Shown here piece by piece: positions 53,466 to 62,186 of a stretch of 64,000 nt of DNA. Below the pieces are notes generated by a model. That model did no database searches, was not told the DNA's origin, and saw only the letters and a list, made by a program, of their open reading frames with translations. The translations under genes and the position numbers were made by a program. How positions within the stretch are numbered: position 1 is the stretch's first letter; every line of letters starts with the position of its first letter. This DNA comes from Chloroflexota bacterium (GTDB taxonomy: Bacteria; Chloroflexota; Ktedonobacteria; Ktedonobacterales; JADMIN01), in the NCBI GenBank assembly GCA_021323855.1, contig JAJPKE010000034.1, positions 124,001 to 188,000 of the forward strand. The letters run 5' to 3'.

Positions 53466-54629
53466 ATGATAGGGAGCATGAGGAGAGCATGGCGCCCGCG
53501 CCTGCTCGCGGGCATCGCGTTGTCTGGCGGAGTATTGTTGGCAGTAGTGTTGATTTTGGCAGTGCCGGCGCTGGCCTTCGCCGCCAGCCGTGGCGCTGCC
53601 GTTTCTTCGTCGTTTATCCATCCGGGGACCATCAGCACCGTCGCCTCGACCGTGCCACGCAATGGTGATGTCAACCCGTATGGCGTCGTCGTAGTGCCGC
53701 GTAGCGCCGGTGATCTGGTGCAGGGCGACGTGCTGGTGAGCAACTTCAACAACAGCAAGAATTTGCAGGGCACCGGCACCACCATCGTTCAGATTAGCCC
53801 AAGTGGCCAGCGACATCTCTTCGCGCGCATCATCGCCTCGGCGCTGCCCGGCGCCTGCCCCGGTGGGATCGGCCTGACGACGGCGCTGACCATTATCAGT
53901 GGCAATTGGGTAATCGTCGGCAGCCTGCCAACCACCGATGGCACCTCCGCGACGGTGCAATCCGGCTGCCTCATCGTGCTGAACAGCATGGGCCACGTGG
54001 TGGAAACGTTCTCCGGCAACGGCATCAATGGTCCCTGGGATATGACTTCGATTGACCGGCCAAACAAGTCTGAACTGTTTGTGACGAACGTTCTCAACGG
54101 CATCCCCGGCAGCAACGGGCGCGTCGTCAACAAAGGGACCATACTGCGGATTGACTTGAATGTTGCGGGCAGCATGCCCAGCATCGAATCCATCACCACG
54201 ATTGGCTCCGGCTTCAGCGAGCGCACGGACCCGGCGGCGCTGATTATCGGGCCGACGGGCGTGGGCCTCAGCGCGAACGGCACACTCTATGTGGCGGATA
54301 GCTTGAATAACCGCATCGCGGCAATCCCCAATGCGCTGGACCGCACGACCACCGCCTTCACCGGCAAAGACATCTCGGTCAACGGCGCGCTCAATGATCC
54401 GCTCGGCCTGACGATGGCGCCCAACGGCGATATTCTGACGGTCAACGGCAACGACGGCAATCTGGTGGAGACAAAGCCCTCCGGAGCGCAGGTGGCCACG
54501 GTGGCGCTGGATACGACGGGCAGCCCACCCGGCGCGGGCACGCTCTTTGGGCTGGCGGTGGTTCCCGGCGGCAGCGGCGTCTACTTTGTAGATGACGGCA
54601 GCAACACGCTGAACCTGCTCAGCCTATAG
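53466..54629 (+). CDS. Secreted beta-propeller-like (NHL-type) protein
   Basis: 387 residues from ATG 53466 (GGGGAAG upstream; ATG 53478 possible). Signal peptide LLAGIALSGGVLLAVVLILAVPALAFAAS. The mature protein repeats the NHL/YVTN rhythm of about 45 residues: NPYGVVVVPRSAGDLVQGDVLVSNFNN, GLSANGTLYVADSLNNRIAAI and PLGLTMAPNGDILTVNGNDGNLVE, ending in GVYFVDDGSNTLNLLSL. A six-bladed propeller outside the cell is likely. No catalytic residue evident. Follows the DUF4097 gene after 204 bp; ends at a CCCCTCTCC hairpin. Confidence 0.88.
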   Translation: MIGSMRRAWRPRLLAGIALSGGVLLAVVLILAVPALAFAASRGAAVSSSFIHPGTISTVASTVPRNGDVNPYGVVVVPRSAGDLVQGDVLVSNFNNSKNLQGTGTTIVQISPSGQRHLFARIIASALPGACPGGIGLTTALTIISGNWVIVGSLPTTDGTSATVQSGCLIVLNSMGHVVETFSGNGINGPWDMTSIDRPNKSELFVTNVLNGIPGSNGRVVNKGTILRIDLNVAGSMPSIESITTIGSGFSERTDPAALIIGPTGVGLSANGTLYVADSLNNRIAAIPNALDRTTTAFTGKDISVNGALNDPLGLTMAPNGDILTVNGNDGNLVETKPSGAQVATVALDTTGSPPGAGTLFGLAVVPGGSGVYFVDDGSNTLNLLSL

Positions 54630-54639
54630 CCTCTGCGCT

Positions 54640-54662
54640 CCCCTCTCCTCGCGGGAGAGGGG
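54640..54662 (+). terminator. Hairpin after the propeller gene
   Basis: CCCCTCTCC-tcgcg-GGAGAGGGG, followed by GCTGGGGGTGAGGGTTCGA, the tail shared with the 9.1-kb element. Eleven bp past the stop codon. No U-tract. Confidence 0.72.
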
Positions 54663-54794
54663 CTGGGGGTGAGGGTTCGACCAGCGGCAACACATCACAG
54701 TGCTGCCGCTGTTTTCATGTTCGAGCCAGCTTGATGATACACTGAAGCTGGTGAGTGGACATACGCGATAAAGCGGGAGAGAGAGGCGGGGCGC

Positions 54795-56000
54795 ATGTCA
54801 GGTTCAACGATTCCGACGATTCCGGCGGCGACGCGAATTTTTGTCAGCCATAGCACGCAGGACAACGAGTGGTGCCGTCCGCTCGTTGCTGCGTTGACGG
54901 CGGCGCACCTGGATGTCTGGTACGACGAGCGCGGATTATCCGGCGGGGCGGAGTGGGTGCAAACGCTGCAACGCGAAGTGCAGGCGCGCGATGTCCTGCT
55001 GCTGGTGTTGACGCCGGAAGCCTGGTCATCGCAATGGGTGCAGGAAGAAATACAACTGGCGATAGCGACTAGACGCACTATCTTACCAGTTCTCCATAAG
55101 CCCACCCCCGTCGAGGGCTTCTTGCTCACCCGCCAGTGGGTTGATGTCATCGGACTCGATGCGGCAACGGCGGCCAGACGAGTCCTGGCGGCGCTGGCCT
55201 CTCCGGTGGTATTTCCCGCTGCCCCAAAGCCCAAGACCGTCCTAGCGGCGCCGCAACTGCTCACGCCCCGGCTGCACCAATTAGGCTTCATCGGGCGCAT
55301 GATTGATGGCGTGGCCGTCGTTACGCCGCCGATCTGCCCGGTGCCAGCAGGTCCGTTCCTGACGGGTAGCCATCCTGCGCGTGATTCCCGGGCCGACGAG
55401 GATGATGGGCCGCTGCGTCCGTTGGAGATTGGCGCGTTTCGCATTGCGCGATTTCCGGTGACGGTGGCTGAATATGCCTGCGCCGTCGCTGCGCAGGGCG
55501 TGCCGCAGCCGGGAGAATGGTCACGCCAGCGGCAACGGCTGGAGCATCCCGTCGTGCAGGTGTCGTGGAAGCATGCGCAGGCCTATGTGAAATGGCTGGC
55601 GGACGTGACCGGCGAGCCGTGGCGTCTGCCAACCGAGCGCGAATGGGAGAAGGCCGCGCGTGGCACGGATGGGCGGGTCTATCCCTGGGGCGACCGCTGG
55701 GAAGCCTCCCGCGCCAACACCAGCGACGGCGGCCCAGGAGACACCACACCTGTCGGCTCGTATCCGCAGGGGATGAGTCCCTATGGCGCGTTCGAGATGG
55801 CTGGCTCGGTCAACGAGTGGTGCGGCGTGCCATCGAATTCACCGCTGGCCCGCGCCGATTCCGGCAGCGGTGGCACGCTCAAGGGCGGCTCCTGGGATGA
55901 CTCGCCAGCCTGCGCACGCGCTATCTACAGCGCCCAGTTGTACATAGGCGAGCGCACGGACAGCACAGGTTTCCGGCTGGTCTGGCAGGAAGCGCAATAA
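54795..56000 (+). CDS. TIR domain fused to SUMF1/formylglycine-generating-enzyme-like domain
   Basis: 401 residues from ATG 54795 (AGAGGCGGGGCGC upstream). TIR domain in residues 12-145: RIFVSHSTQDNEWCRPLVAAL, LDVWYDERGLSGG, DVLLLVLTPEAWSSQW followed by VQEE, whose Glu is the NADase position in active TIRs. Residues 185-398 are an FGE/SUMF1-like fold: GPFLTGSHP, FPVTVAEYACAV, WRLPTEREWEKAARGTDGRVYPWG and GSVNEWC plus LKGGSWDD near the end. These fusions recur in Ktedonobacteria and cyanobacteria and are probably intracellular signalling or defence proteins. No adjacent partner gene. Confidence 0.93.
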   Translation: MSGSTIPTIPAATRIFVSHSTQDNEWCRPLVAALTAAHLDVWYDERGLSGGAEWVQTLQREVQARDVLLLVLTPEAWSSQWVQEEIQLAIATRRTILPVLHKPTPVEGFLLTRQWVDVIGLDAATAARRVLAALASPVVFPAAPKPKTVLAAPQLLTPRLHQLGFIGRMIDGVAVVTPPICPVPAGPFLTGSHPARDSRADEDDGPLRPLEIGAFRIARFPVTVAEYACAVAAQGVPQPGEWSRQRQRLEHPVVQVSWKHAQAYVKWLADVTGEPWRLPTEREWEKAARGTDGRVYPWGDRWEASRANTSDGGPGDTTPVGSYPQGMSPYGAFEMAGSVNEWCGVPSNSPLARADSGSGGTLKGGSWDDSPACARAIYSAQLYIGERTDSTGFRLVWQEAQ

Positions 56001-56046
56001 CGAGCGTTACGATACATATGTTGACAAATTGAAAAGAGCAGGATTC

Positions 56047-56598
56047 ATGGCAAGTGATGGCACGGACAATAGCGCTGGCGATGAGCAAACGCCACAAAAC
56101 TATCTTTCGGAGGGCGAGCGCGGGCGCGTCGTGCGCTGGCAAGACCCACTGATCGGTGCGCGGGCCGGACGCAAGCTGGCTGGCCATGACTATCTGCAAG
56201 CCTGGATAGATGGCGCACTGCCTATCCCGCCGATTGCCGAGCTGATGGGCTTTGCGCTGGTGGAGGTTGGCGATGGGCGCGCAGTCTTCCGCTGCGCGCC
56301 GGGCGAATACCACTACAATCCCAACGGCGCGGTGCATGGCGGGCTGGCGGCGACGCTGCTCGACTCCGCAATGGGTTGCGCCATCCATACGAAGCTGCCT
56401 GCTGGCATCGGCTATACGACGCTCGAACTCAAGGTCAACTATATCCGTCCGCTCACCAGCACTACTGGCATCGTCACCAGCGAGGGCAAGGTCATCCACC
56501 TGGGCAGCACCATTGCCACGGCGGAGGGACGCATCACCGGTGCGGCAGGCAAACTCTACGCGCACGCCACCACCACATGCCTGATACTGCGCAGTTAG
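56047..56598 (+). CDS. PaaI-family hotdog thioesterase
   Basis: 183 residues from ATG 56047; a TTG at 56029 is possible. Hotdog core: MGFALVEVGDGRAVFRCAPGEYHYNPNGAVHGGLAATLLDSAMGCAI, with HGG and the Asp/Ser pair of the PaaI active site, and then YTTLELKVNYIRPL. PaaI enzymes hydrolyse acyl-CoA. The N-terminal 40 residues are charged and variable. Same strand as TIR-SUMF1, 46 bp downstream, so possibly co-transcribed, though the two functions do not obviously connect. Confidence 0.92.
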   Translation: MASDGTDNSAGDEQTPQNYLSEGERGRVVRWQDPLIGARAGRKLAGHDYLQAWIDGALPIPPIAELMGFALVEVGDGRAVFRCAPGEYHYNPNGAVHGGLAATLLDSAMGCAIHTKLPAGIGYTTLELKVNYIRPLTSTTGIVTSEGKVIHLGSTIATAEGRITGAAGKLYAHATTTCLILRS

Positions 56599-56684
56599 TG
56601 AAGGGTCGCCTTGTAGTTTTGGATCCAGCGTTCCAGGTTCGCCTGCACTTCGGCGCACCAGTCTGGAGAGTTTCGCCCAACAAG

Positions 56685-57332
56685 CTACCGAGCAGCGACA
56701 GCCGGAATAGTGGGTGAGGCGTGCTGGACGCCTCCATCTAATGGCGCCTTATCGGTAGTGAACCAGGCTTGAAGTCTTGGTAGATGCTGGCGATAGCGGT
56801 CATACGTCATGCTCACCACCCAGCGCCACAGCGGCCACAAGGGGCGCCATTGCGCCTCGATCTGTGAGTACTCCGCAGGCGGCACCTGCGGATTGACGTG
56901 GAACGGAGCGTTCAGAAACGCTTCTGATAGCTGCTCCAAACGTCCCATCAGCGCTGAATGGATGGCTTTTCCTTCAGCCAGGACATCTTCAAAAGGCCGG
57001 TCATGATCGAGGCGGTAGAACCAGGCATCGCGTTGGTCCTGGTCCGCCAGGTCCAGGCTTGGGTCTGGGGTGGGTAGCTCGCGCACTGGCAGACCTATCT
57101 GACCAGCCATCCAGCGTTCACCCCAGCAGATATGGGCAAGGATATCTTTGAGGTTCCACTCGTCTTTATTGCATTCTTCGCTTGCTGCTCCGGCTTCTGG
57201 TACGATGCTCACTCGATCTGACACTTCTGACAATGGCATGACCAGCGCATACAGAGCCTCCCACTCTGCCCGGATGGTGGCTACTACATCATCTTTGGCG
57301 ATGGCTACTTCCACAAAGGTCGGGATGGTCAT
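56685..57332 (-). CDS. DfsB/ClbS-like (DinB-fold) protein
   Basis: 215 residues from ATG 57332, AGGAGG 6 nt upstream. Four-helix-bundle of the DinB/DUF1706 type: VEVAIAKDDVVATIRAEWEALYALV, CNKDEWNLKDILAHICWGERWMAGQI and WVVSMTYDRYRQHLPRLQAWF. His in LAHICWGE is the first metal-type His; a complete H-H-H triad is not clear. Relatives bind thiols or protect against colibactin-like genotoxins, but that function cannot be assumed. Confidence 0.85.
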   Translation of the reverse strand: MTIPTFVEVAIAKDDVVATIRAEWEALYALVMPLSEVSDRVSIVPEAGAASEECNKDEWNLKDILAHICWGERWMAGQIGLPVRELPTPDPSLDLADQDQRDAWFYRLDHDRPFEDVLAEGKAIHSALMGRLEQLSEAFLNAPFHVNPQVPPAEYSQIEAQWRPLWPLWRWVVSMTYDRYRQHLPRLQAWFTTDKAPLDGGVQHASPTIPAVAAR

Positions 57333-57507
57333 ACGGCGCCTCCTGTGGATTTGCGGCGTTCTTCTCCTATCTACGGTCAACAATACCCCCGTGCGTTCGG
57401 GCAAGGAGCGCGCAAGTGCAATGCCAATTCGGCGGATTGCTGGCGAATTGGCATCCAGCGAGTAGGTAATGACCATCAACTGTGGCGGGATTTATAGCGG
57501 TCTATAC

Positions 57508-57816
57508 TTACAGAAGCCAGGCGGAGTTCGTCGGGTGCTGTTGCCGCATGGCGCCACGGCAGCCGAGGCATAAGCCGAGGTAATACGAAAGACCCTCTAC
57601 CGCAGGCTCTGTGGTGTTTATGAGGCGCACGCTCTCTTCGGCGTCCACATGCTCCGGGCAGAACCAGTGCCCGCAGCAGCGGCATTTCACCATGACGTAT
57701 TGATCGCCATCATAGTGGCAATCTGGAGCGTGACACTCAGGCGCAATGAGCGTGGGATTGGCTGGCGCTGGGTGGTCTGTATGGTGTAGTAGTGACAGTC
57801 GTGAGAACAGTGACAT
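57508..57816 (-). CDS. Small Cys-rich zinc-finger-like protein
   Basis: 102 residues from ATG 57816 with AGGAGG upstream. Two metal-like clusters: ECHAPDCHYDGD and VKCRCCGHWFCPEHVD, then CLGCRG. The CRCCGHWFCPEH arrangement resembles AN1/B-box-like zinc ribbons that make protein or nucleic acid contacts. No membrane segment. A single small gene between two minus-strand neighbours. Confidence 0.8.
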   Translation of the reverse strand: MSLFSRLSLLHHTDHPAPANPTLIAPECHAPDCHYDGDQYVMVKCRCCGHWFCPEHVDAEESVRLINTTEPAVEGLSYYLGLCLGCRGAMRQQHPTNSAWLL

Positions 57817-57923
57817 ATACCCCCTCCTCGTCCTGGGAAGCGTTAACATGGGACTCCCCAGTGATGTTCGCTGCTTCGTTCGCAAAAACGATGCCAGATA
57901 GGCGCGCTGGCGCAACAGAGGGA

Positions 57924-58034
57924 GACCTCACCCCCTAACCCCCTCCGCTGCGCTTCTCCGCCTCCTCCGCAAGCCTATGGCTTGCTTCGCGCTCTCCGAG
58001 CGCGCGTCGGCTGTTCCCGCGAGGAGAGGGGGAA
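57924..58034. repeat. Composite hairpin repeat, copy 3 (divergent arms)
   Basis: Starts ACCTCACCCCCTAACCCCC, then CGCCTCCTCCGC as in copies 1 and 2, but the inner hairpins are different sequences: GCAAGCC-tat-GGCTTGC and GCGCTC-tcc-GAGCGC. It ends GGAGAGGGGG. Structure is kept while sequence changes. The remainder of 57817-58150 has no gene. Confidence 0.78.
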
Positions 58035-58150
58035 CCAGCTTGGCGGGCAGCATGGCTGGCATCGTTGGCTCCTCCCTCAGAAAGAGAGGAGAACGAAAAG
58101 ATTGCAGCAAGGGGTAGCGCCAAATAGGAGTGGCAACGAATTGCGGTGCG

Positions 58151-59089
58151 TTACTCGCCGGTATCGTCTGGCTCACCTGGCTCGTCTGGCGCGGCGAGGG
58201 CATCGAAGAGCGTGGGGCCGCCTTGCTGCTGCGCGAGCTGGCGCTGCTTATGTTGCTGGCGCTGGTGCTGGTCCAGCAGCGGGCGGATGGATGGCTCCGG
58301 CGGCAGGTCTTCAGGGAGGGTGCCGCCGATGCGGGCGATGAGGTCGCGGGTCTCACTGCCGACATCGTAATGCGCCTGAATCACCGGCTCCTGCCCATGA
58401 ATCTGCTCGTTTCTGATTTTTTCGGTGGTTTGCGTGCGCACAAAGAGGTTGGCCGCCAGTTCTGCGCGCCCGATGCGGTCATCCAGTTCTTCGTTCTCGC
58501 CAATGCCTTTGTATGCCTTGACTTCATTGACAGTGCGTTCGCCATAGAGTCCACGCGCTCCGGCATTATAGAGACGCCCGAACGAGCGCGATTTGACCCC
58601 ATGCTCCTGCGCCACCGCCGTGAGCGCCTTGTTGGCGTCGGAGAGTTCGATGCGCAGATGCAGCCGCTCCTCCTGCGCCTCGCGTAGCTCCTGCCATTGC
58701 TCAGCTCTACGAGTTTGCACGGCAAAGTACGCCTGCGCCGCCGCAATCTCCGGCTTGCGCGGGTCGCCATTCATCGCCACGAGGTAGCAGCCGAAACGGG
58801 AAAGAATGACATCATCTATTTGACGCTCATTCTTATTGCCAATTATTGCCTTTTTGACGGCTCCGGCAAAATGATCGGTTTCGTCTTGGCCCGCATTTCT
58901 ACATGCGGCTTTTGCACGATCAACTGCATCTTCAAACCTCCGCCATGAGTCATAGCCAAGTAGAGGTGCTAACTCACGGGCGCTCCAATACTCCATTCCA
59001 TACGGGTTCACTTGCTTGATGGACTCGAACTTCGCCTGCTGGTCATTGGTCGTGTTCTGCTGCGTCTGGTCGTTGGTAGGATCAGGCAT
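58151..59089 (-). CDS. dinD: DNA damage-inducible protein D
   Basis: 312 residues from ATG 59089, GGAGG about 10 nt upstream; the frame is open further but is not conserved. DinD signature: EYWSARELAPLLGYDSWRRFEDAVDRAK, DHFAGAVKKAIIG, DDVILSRFGCYLVAMNGD and EIAAAQAYFAVQTRRAEQ. The C-terminal half is Gln-rich (QHQRQQHKQRQLAQQQ). In E. coli, DinD is SOS-controlled and inhibits RecA-mediated strand exchange. No LexA-like box could be read upstream. Confidence 0.92.
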   Translation of the reverse strand: MPDPTNDQTQQNTTNDQQAKFESIKQVNPYGMEYWSARELAPLLGYDSWRRFEDAVDRAKAACRNAGQDETDHFAGAVKKAIIGNKNERQIDDVILSRFGCYLVAMNGDPRKPEIAAAQAYFAVQTRRAEQWQELREAQEERLHLRIELSDANKALTAVAQEHGVKSRSFGRLYNAGARGLYGERTVNEVKAYKGIGENEELDDRIGRAELAANLFVRTQTTEKIRNEQIHGQEPVIQAHYDVGSETRDLIARIGGTLPEDLPPEPSIRPLLDQHQRQQHKQRQLAQQQGGPTLFDALAAPDEPGEPDDTGE

Positions 59090-59541
59090 AACGAATAGGC
59101 CTCCACGAAGAGAGAATGGGGGCGCTGGTGAGGAGAGAGCGTATGCGGGGAGTGGTTGCGAATATCCACCAATGGCCGTCTGGCCGGATGTTGGGCAGAA
59201 TAGCCGGAAAAATAGGCATTGCCCCAGGGTGGGTGGTATTCTACAATTTAGCCCTGCGCGCTGGCTTCCGCAGCGTCCTGGGTCTGATGGGCGTGTCCGT
59301 TTATAGCGGAGCGCCCATCTCATCTTTTTGCGCAGTCACCCCAAATGGCGGCTACGACAGCAACAGTATACCATGCCGCCAGCACAAATGGAAGACGTTC
59401 GCCAGTTTCGCTGTTATATTGGATGTAGAACGAGGGGGCAACGCAGGTGAATGATGGCGGTTCTACCATCACTCTCGATAGACCGCTATCACTGGAACAA
59501 ACCCAATCAAGACAACAGGTGTGGAGAAGCATCGTTGCAGA
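59090..59541. other. 452-bp gene-free region
   Basis: Upstream of dinD and downstream of the 59542 gene. A 112-residue plus-strand frame has no RBS or family and is judged a shadow. No LexA/SOS-like palindrome was found. Confidence 0.5.
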
Positions 59542-60282
59542 TTAGGCTTCGGGAGCAGCGGTTGCCTTTGGAGCGATGAGCCGGCCAAAGAGACTCCCAA
59601 CAATGCCGAAGACTACTGCAATAATGGGGGCTTCCAGCAGATGCGAGAAACCGGCATCCAGGGTATTGGCGATAGCAAACAGCGTCACATTATTCCAATG
59701 GCTGCGCAAAAAATCGGGGTCATTGTGTTCTAAGAAGGCCAACTGTGGCAAAGCAACGAGCAGCAAGAGAAAGCCAAAGGTGATCGTCAATAACACCGTC
59801 AGCATCGCACTCCACAGCGCCGCGATCAGGCCATAGCGGAGAGAACAAGTCTGGCGGGCGGCGAGGAATCCCGCCACTCCCCACAAGACAAAGGCTCCGA
59901 GAAAGGCCGATATGGAGATGAGCGTGGCTGGCAAACTGGGCAGCGTCGCAAAGGTTTCTTTTGCGTGGTTGATGACCCAGAGAACGCCCGTGAGCAAGCC
60001 AACCCTCGTACCTATTGTAAGGGCAGACTGTCCAGCAGCGGGGAGCGACAGCAAAAATGCCAAGCCTACTGCCGCATACACAGCCAACGAGAGAACCGGT
60101 TCCAGGATGTAGCCGAGGTCGTTGGGCTGCGAGAAGAAGGCAGGGGAAAGCAGCAGGCGCAAACCAATTAAACACCAGTTGACAATGATGGTGATGACAA
60201 AGGCCAGTCGCAGCCAGCGGCGGGTGTTCTGCTGGTGAGTCTCGCGGGCGGCGGAGGTAGAGGAAGGAGTGGGTACAAGCAT
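59542..60282 (-). CDS. Multi-pass membrane protein, unknown function
   Basis: 246 residues from ATG 60282. About six helices: LRLAFVITIIVNWCLIGLRLL, LSLAVYAAVGLAFLLSLPAAG, RVGLLTGVLWVINHA, SAFLGAFVLWGVAGFLAA, ALWSAMLTVLLTITFGFLLL and APIIAVVFGIVGSLFGRLIA. No charged active-site pattern. The C-terminal GIVGSLFGRLIAPK looks like a gas-vesicle-or-YrhK-like end but no family can be named. Confidence 0.85.
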   Translation of the reverse strand: MLVPTPSSTSAARETHQQNTRRWLRLAFVITIIVNWCLIGLRLLLSPAFFSQPNDLGYILEPVLSLAVYAAVGLAFLLSLPAAGQSALTIGTRVGLLTGVLWVINHAKETFATLPSLPATLISISAFLGAFVLWGVAGFLAARQTCSLRYGLIAALWSAMLTVLLTITFGFLLLLVALPQLAFLEHNDPDFLRSHWNNVTLFAIANTLDAGFSHLLEAPIIAVVFGIVGSLFGRLIAPKATAAPEA

Positions 60283-60820
60283 TGGATGTTCTCTCTTTCG
60301 ACCAACGGGGCATCAGAACACATGTGGGTAGCGTGAGTGATTTCCCAGGCTACTCTACAACACACTATTGCTGGCAGCCGAAATTCGTCATCAAGGGTGT
60401 CTGCTAGTAAGTAGCGTCCCATGCGGAAAAGGAGCAGTGAAGTTTCGGAGAAATGACTGCCGAGCCGGCTAGGTGTACGTGCTATGCCAATCGCCATCAC
60501 AGAAAGGGCTAAAGGGCCGAACTGGACAATACAGCCTACACACTGCACTGCTGGGAGCGATGGAGATACCATAAGAGAGGGCGTTGGGGGCTTCGCCAGC
60601 GATTAGTCAAATTGAAATTGCACCGCGAGGCGGATGTGTCCAGCGTGAGTGATCTGTTGGTTTACTCCCTCGATGAACTCGAAGCGATTGCCCAGGAGAA
60701 GGACAGTGTCCGCCAGTTGCTCGATGAGAAGCGGCGCACGGTCTACAAAGCGAGCGCGCCGTGTGGGCTGATCGCAGCGCCTTGCCACCTGCTGCGATCA
60801 GCGCAGACACTGTTATTGGC
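60283..60820. other. 538-bp gene-free region
   Basis: Upstream of the 59542 gene and downstream of the histidine phosphatase gene. A minus frame (60603-60788) and an overlapping plus frame (60612-60980) are open, but neither has an RBS and family similarity. Nothing else recognised. Confidence 0.5.
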
Positions 60821-61546
60821 CTACGCCTTCGTGGCAGTGGGTAGCCACTGTGCAGGCGAGGTCCAGTTGAAGGCGATCAATGTCGGATGGTGCCTGGGAT
60901 CGGGCGGGAACGCGAAGATCGAGACCGCCGCGTTGTCCAGGTTCAAACGCGGCTCGTTGTCGAGTGGCATGCCGATGTAGTGCTGGACGATCAGCTTGAC
61001 CAGATCAGAATGGGTCACCAATGCCACCCACTCGCCCATGTTCGGCGCCATCCGCCAGTGTTCCATCGCCCGCACAGCCCGCCGCTGCACCTGCTCGAAA
61101 CTCTCCACCCCTTTGGGGGCGTAGCGCGGGTCACGCACGAAGCGCGCCCACTCGCCCCCGCGTACATCAAGCTCGTCCCAGCATTGTCCAGCGTATGGTC
61201 CGAAGTCCACTTCGATTAGATCCTTGTCCTGTTGGATCGTCAGCCCGCGCCCCTCGTTAATGTATCCAGCCGTCTCCATCGTGCGCTGTAGCGGCGAGAC
61301 CACGATGGCCGTCAGCGGTAGGTCGCGGATGGCTGCTGCCGTGGCAGCGGCCTCGCGCTGCCCTTCTTCATTGAGCGGGATGCCGGGAATGTGCCCTTGA
61401 TGGATGTGGCGCACGTTATAGTCGGTCTGTCCGTGGCGGATCAGCACCAACTTGCGCCAGCCGCGATGGGTCTCGTGCGCAAGGTCGCGGCCAAAGCGAT
61501 GGCCATCGGGTGTCCGCTGTGCCTTGGTTGAGCCGAAGAGTCTCAT
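60821..61546 (-). CDS. Histidine phosphatase / phosphoglycerate mutase-like protein
   Basis: 241 residues from ATG 61546, AGGAGG upstream. RHG motif LVLIRHGQTDYN with the nucleophile His, then SPLQRTMETAGYI, LIEVDFGPYAG (the acidic base) and the second His in VALVTHSDLVKLIVQ. Members dephosphorylate small phosphates, phosphoglycerate or alpha-ribazole phosphate. The specific substrate is not readable. No cobalamin or sugar genes adjoin. Confidence 0.93.
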   Translation of the reverse strand: MRLFGSTKAQRTPDGHRFGRDLAHETHRGWRKLVLIRHGQTDYNVRHIHQGHIPGIPLNEEGQREAAATAAAIRDLPLTAIVVSPLQRTMETAGYINEGRGLTIQQDKDLIEVDFGPYAGQCWDELDVRGGEWARFVRDPRYAPKGVESFEQVQRRAVRAMEHWRMAPNMGEWVALVTHSDLVKLIVQHYIGMPLDNEPRLNLDNAAVSIFAFPPDPRHHPTLIAFNWTSPAQWLPTATKA

Positions 61547-62186
61547 GTGTCTCTCCTCCTGGAATGTGTCGTGTACCAGCCGCATGTGGCGGGCAACAGA
61601 ACGACGGCAATTTTGCGGCGAAGTACGTGCGCAAGCGAGCGTGAGCGAGCGAACGAACACTACGACATATCAGGTTTTTTCAGCCCTGAAGGCATAGGCT
61701 TAGCCACGCTAACACGATAACAAGCATCAAACAGCAGCATACCGTGTTGCACGAGCAGGGCACATTGAAGTAGTTCACAGTGTGATTGGGGAGACAGTTT
61801 GACGGATATTCTCAATAAACATCACTGCGCGATTTGATAGTCAGCGCCGCTGGAAATAGTGTCAGATGCTCATAGAAATGGCGCTCGCTGAGCATGTTCA
61901 CGAGTAGCGGCATAGTCAACTATCACAGCGCGACTCAAAATGTGACTACCAGGTGTGATAGACTGGACGCGATGTGGAGGCGACTCTAGGGCGGACGTTC
62001 CCTAATCTGGATCAGCGCCGTTCTACCCTCGCTTGGACGCCACTTCGGGGATCCTGATGAACGAGAGCAACGAAACTGCTGTACCCAGCAGGGGCGAGTG
62101 TAGCGTTGCCTTGTTTGGAACGCCATGAAGATGAGTGAGATGATGTAATGCCCCGAGTGCGCTGCACTCGACAGGAGGCGCCTCCC
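61547..62186. other. 640-bp gene-free region
   Basis: Divergent promoter region for the histidine phosphatase (minus) and CPBP (plus) genes. Contains CTATCACA at 61920-61927 and its complement TGTGATAG at 61954-61961, and a TCACA-g-TGTGA near 61778. These are not in the CRP orientation. No gene is supported. Confidence 0.5.

Noticed and set aside
59116..59454. 112-residue plus frame upstream of dinD
   Set aside because: Shadow of low-information DNA with no RBS; opposite to the dinD leader.
60603..60980. Overlapping open frames that look like fragments of a Nudix or phosphatase gene
   Set aside because: The plus frame overlaps the real histidine phosphatase gene by 160 bp and neither has an RBS or a recognisable motif.
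61770..61961. TCACA/TGTGA repeats as CRP sites
   Set aside because: The half-sites are in the opposite order or too far apart to be TGTGA-N6-TCACA.
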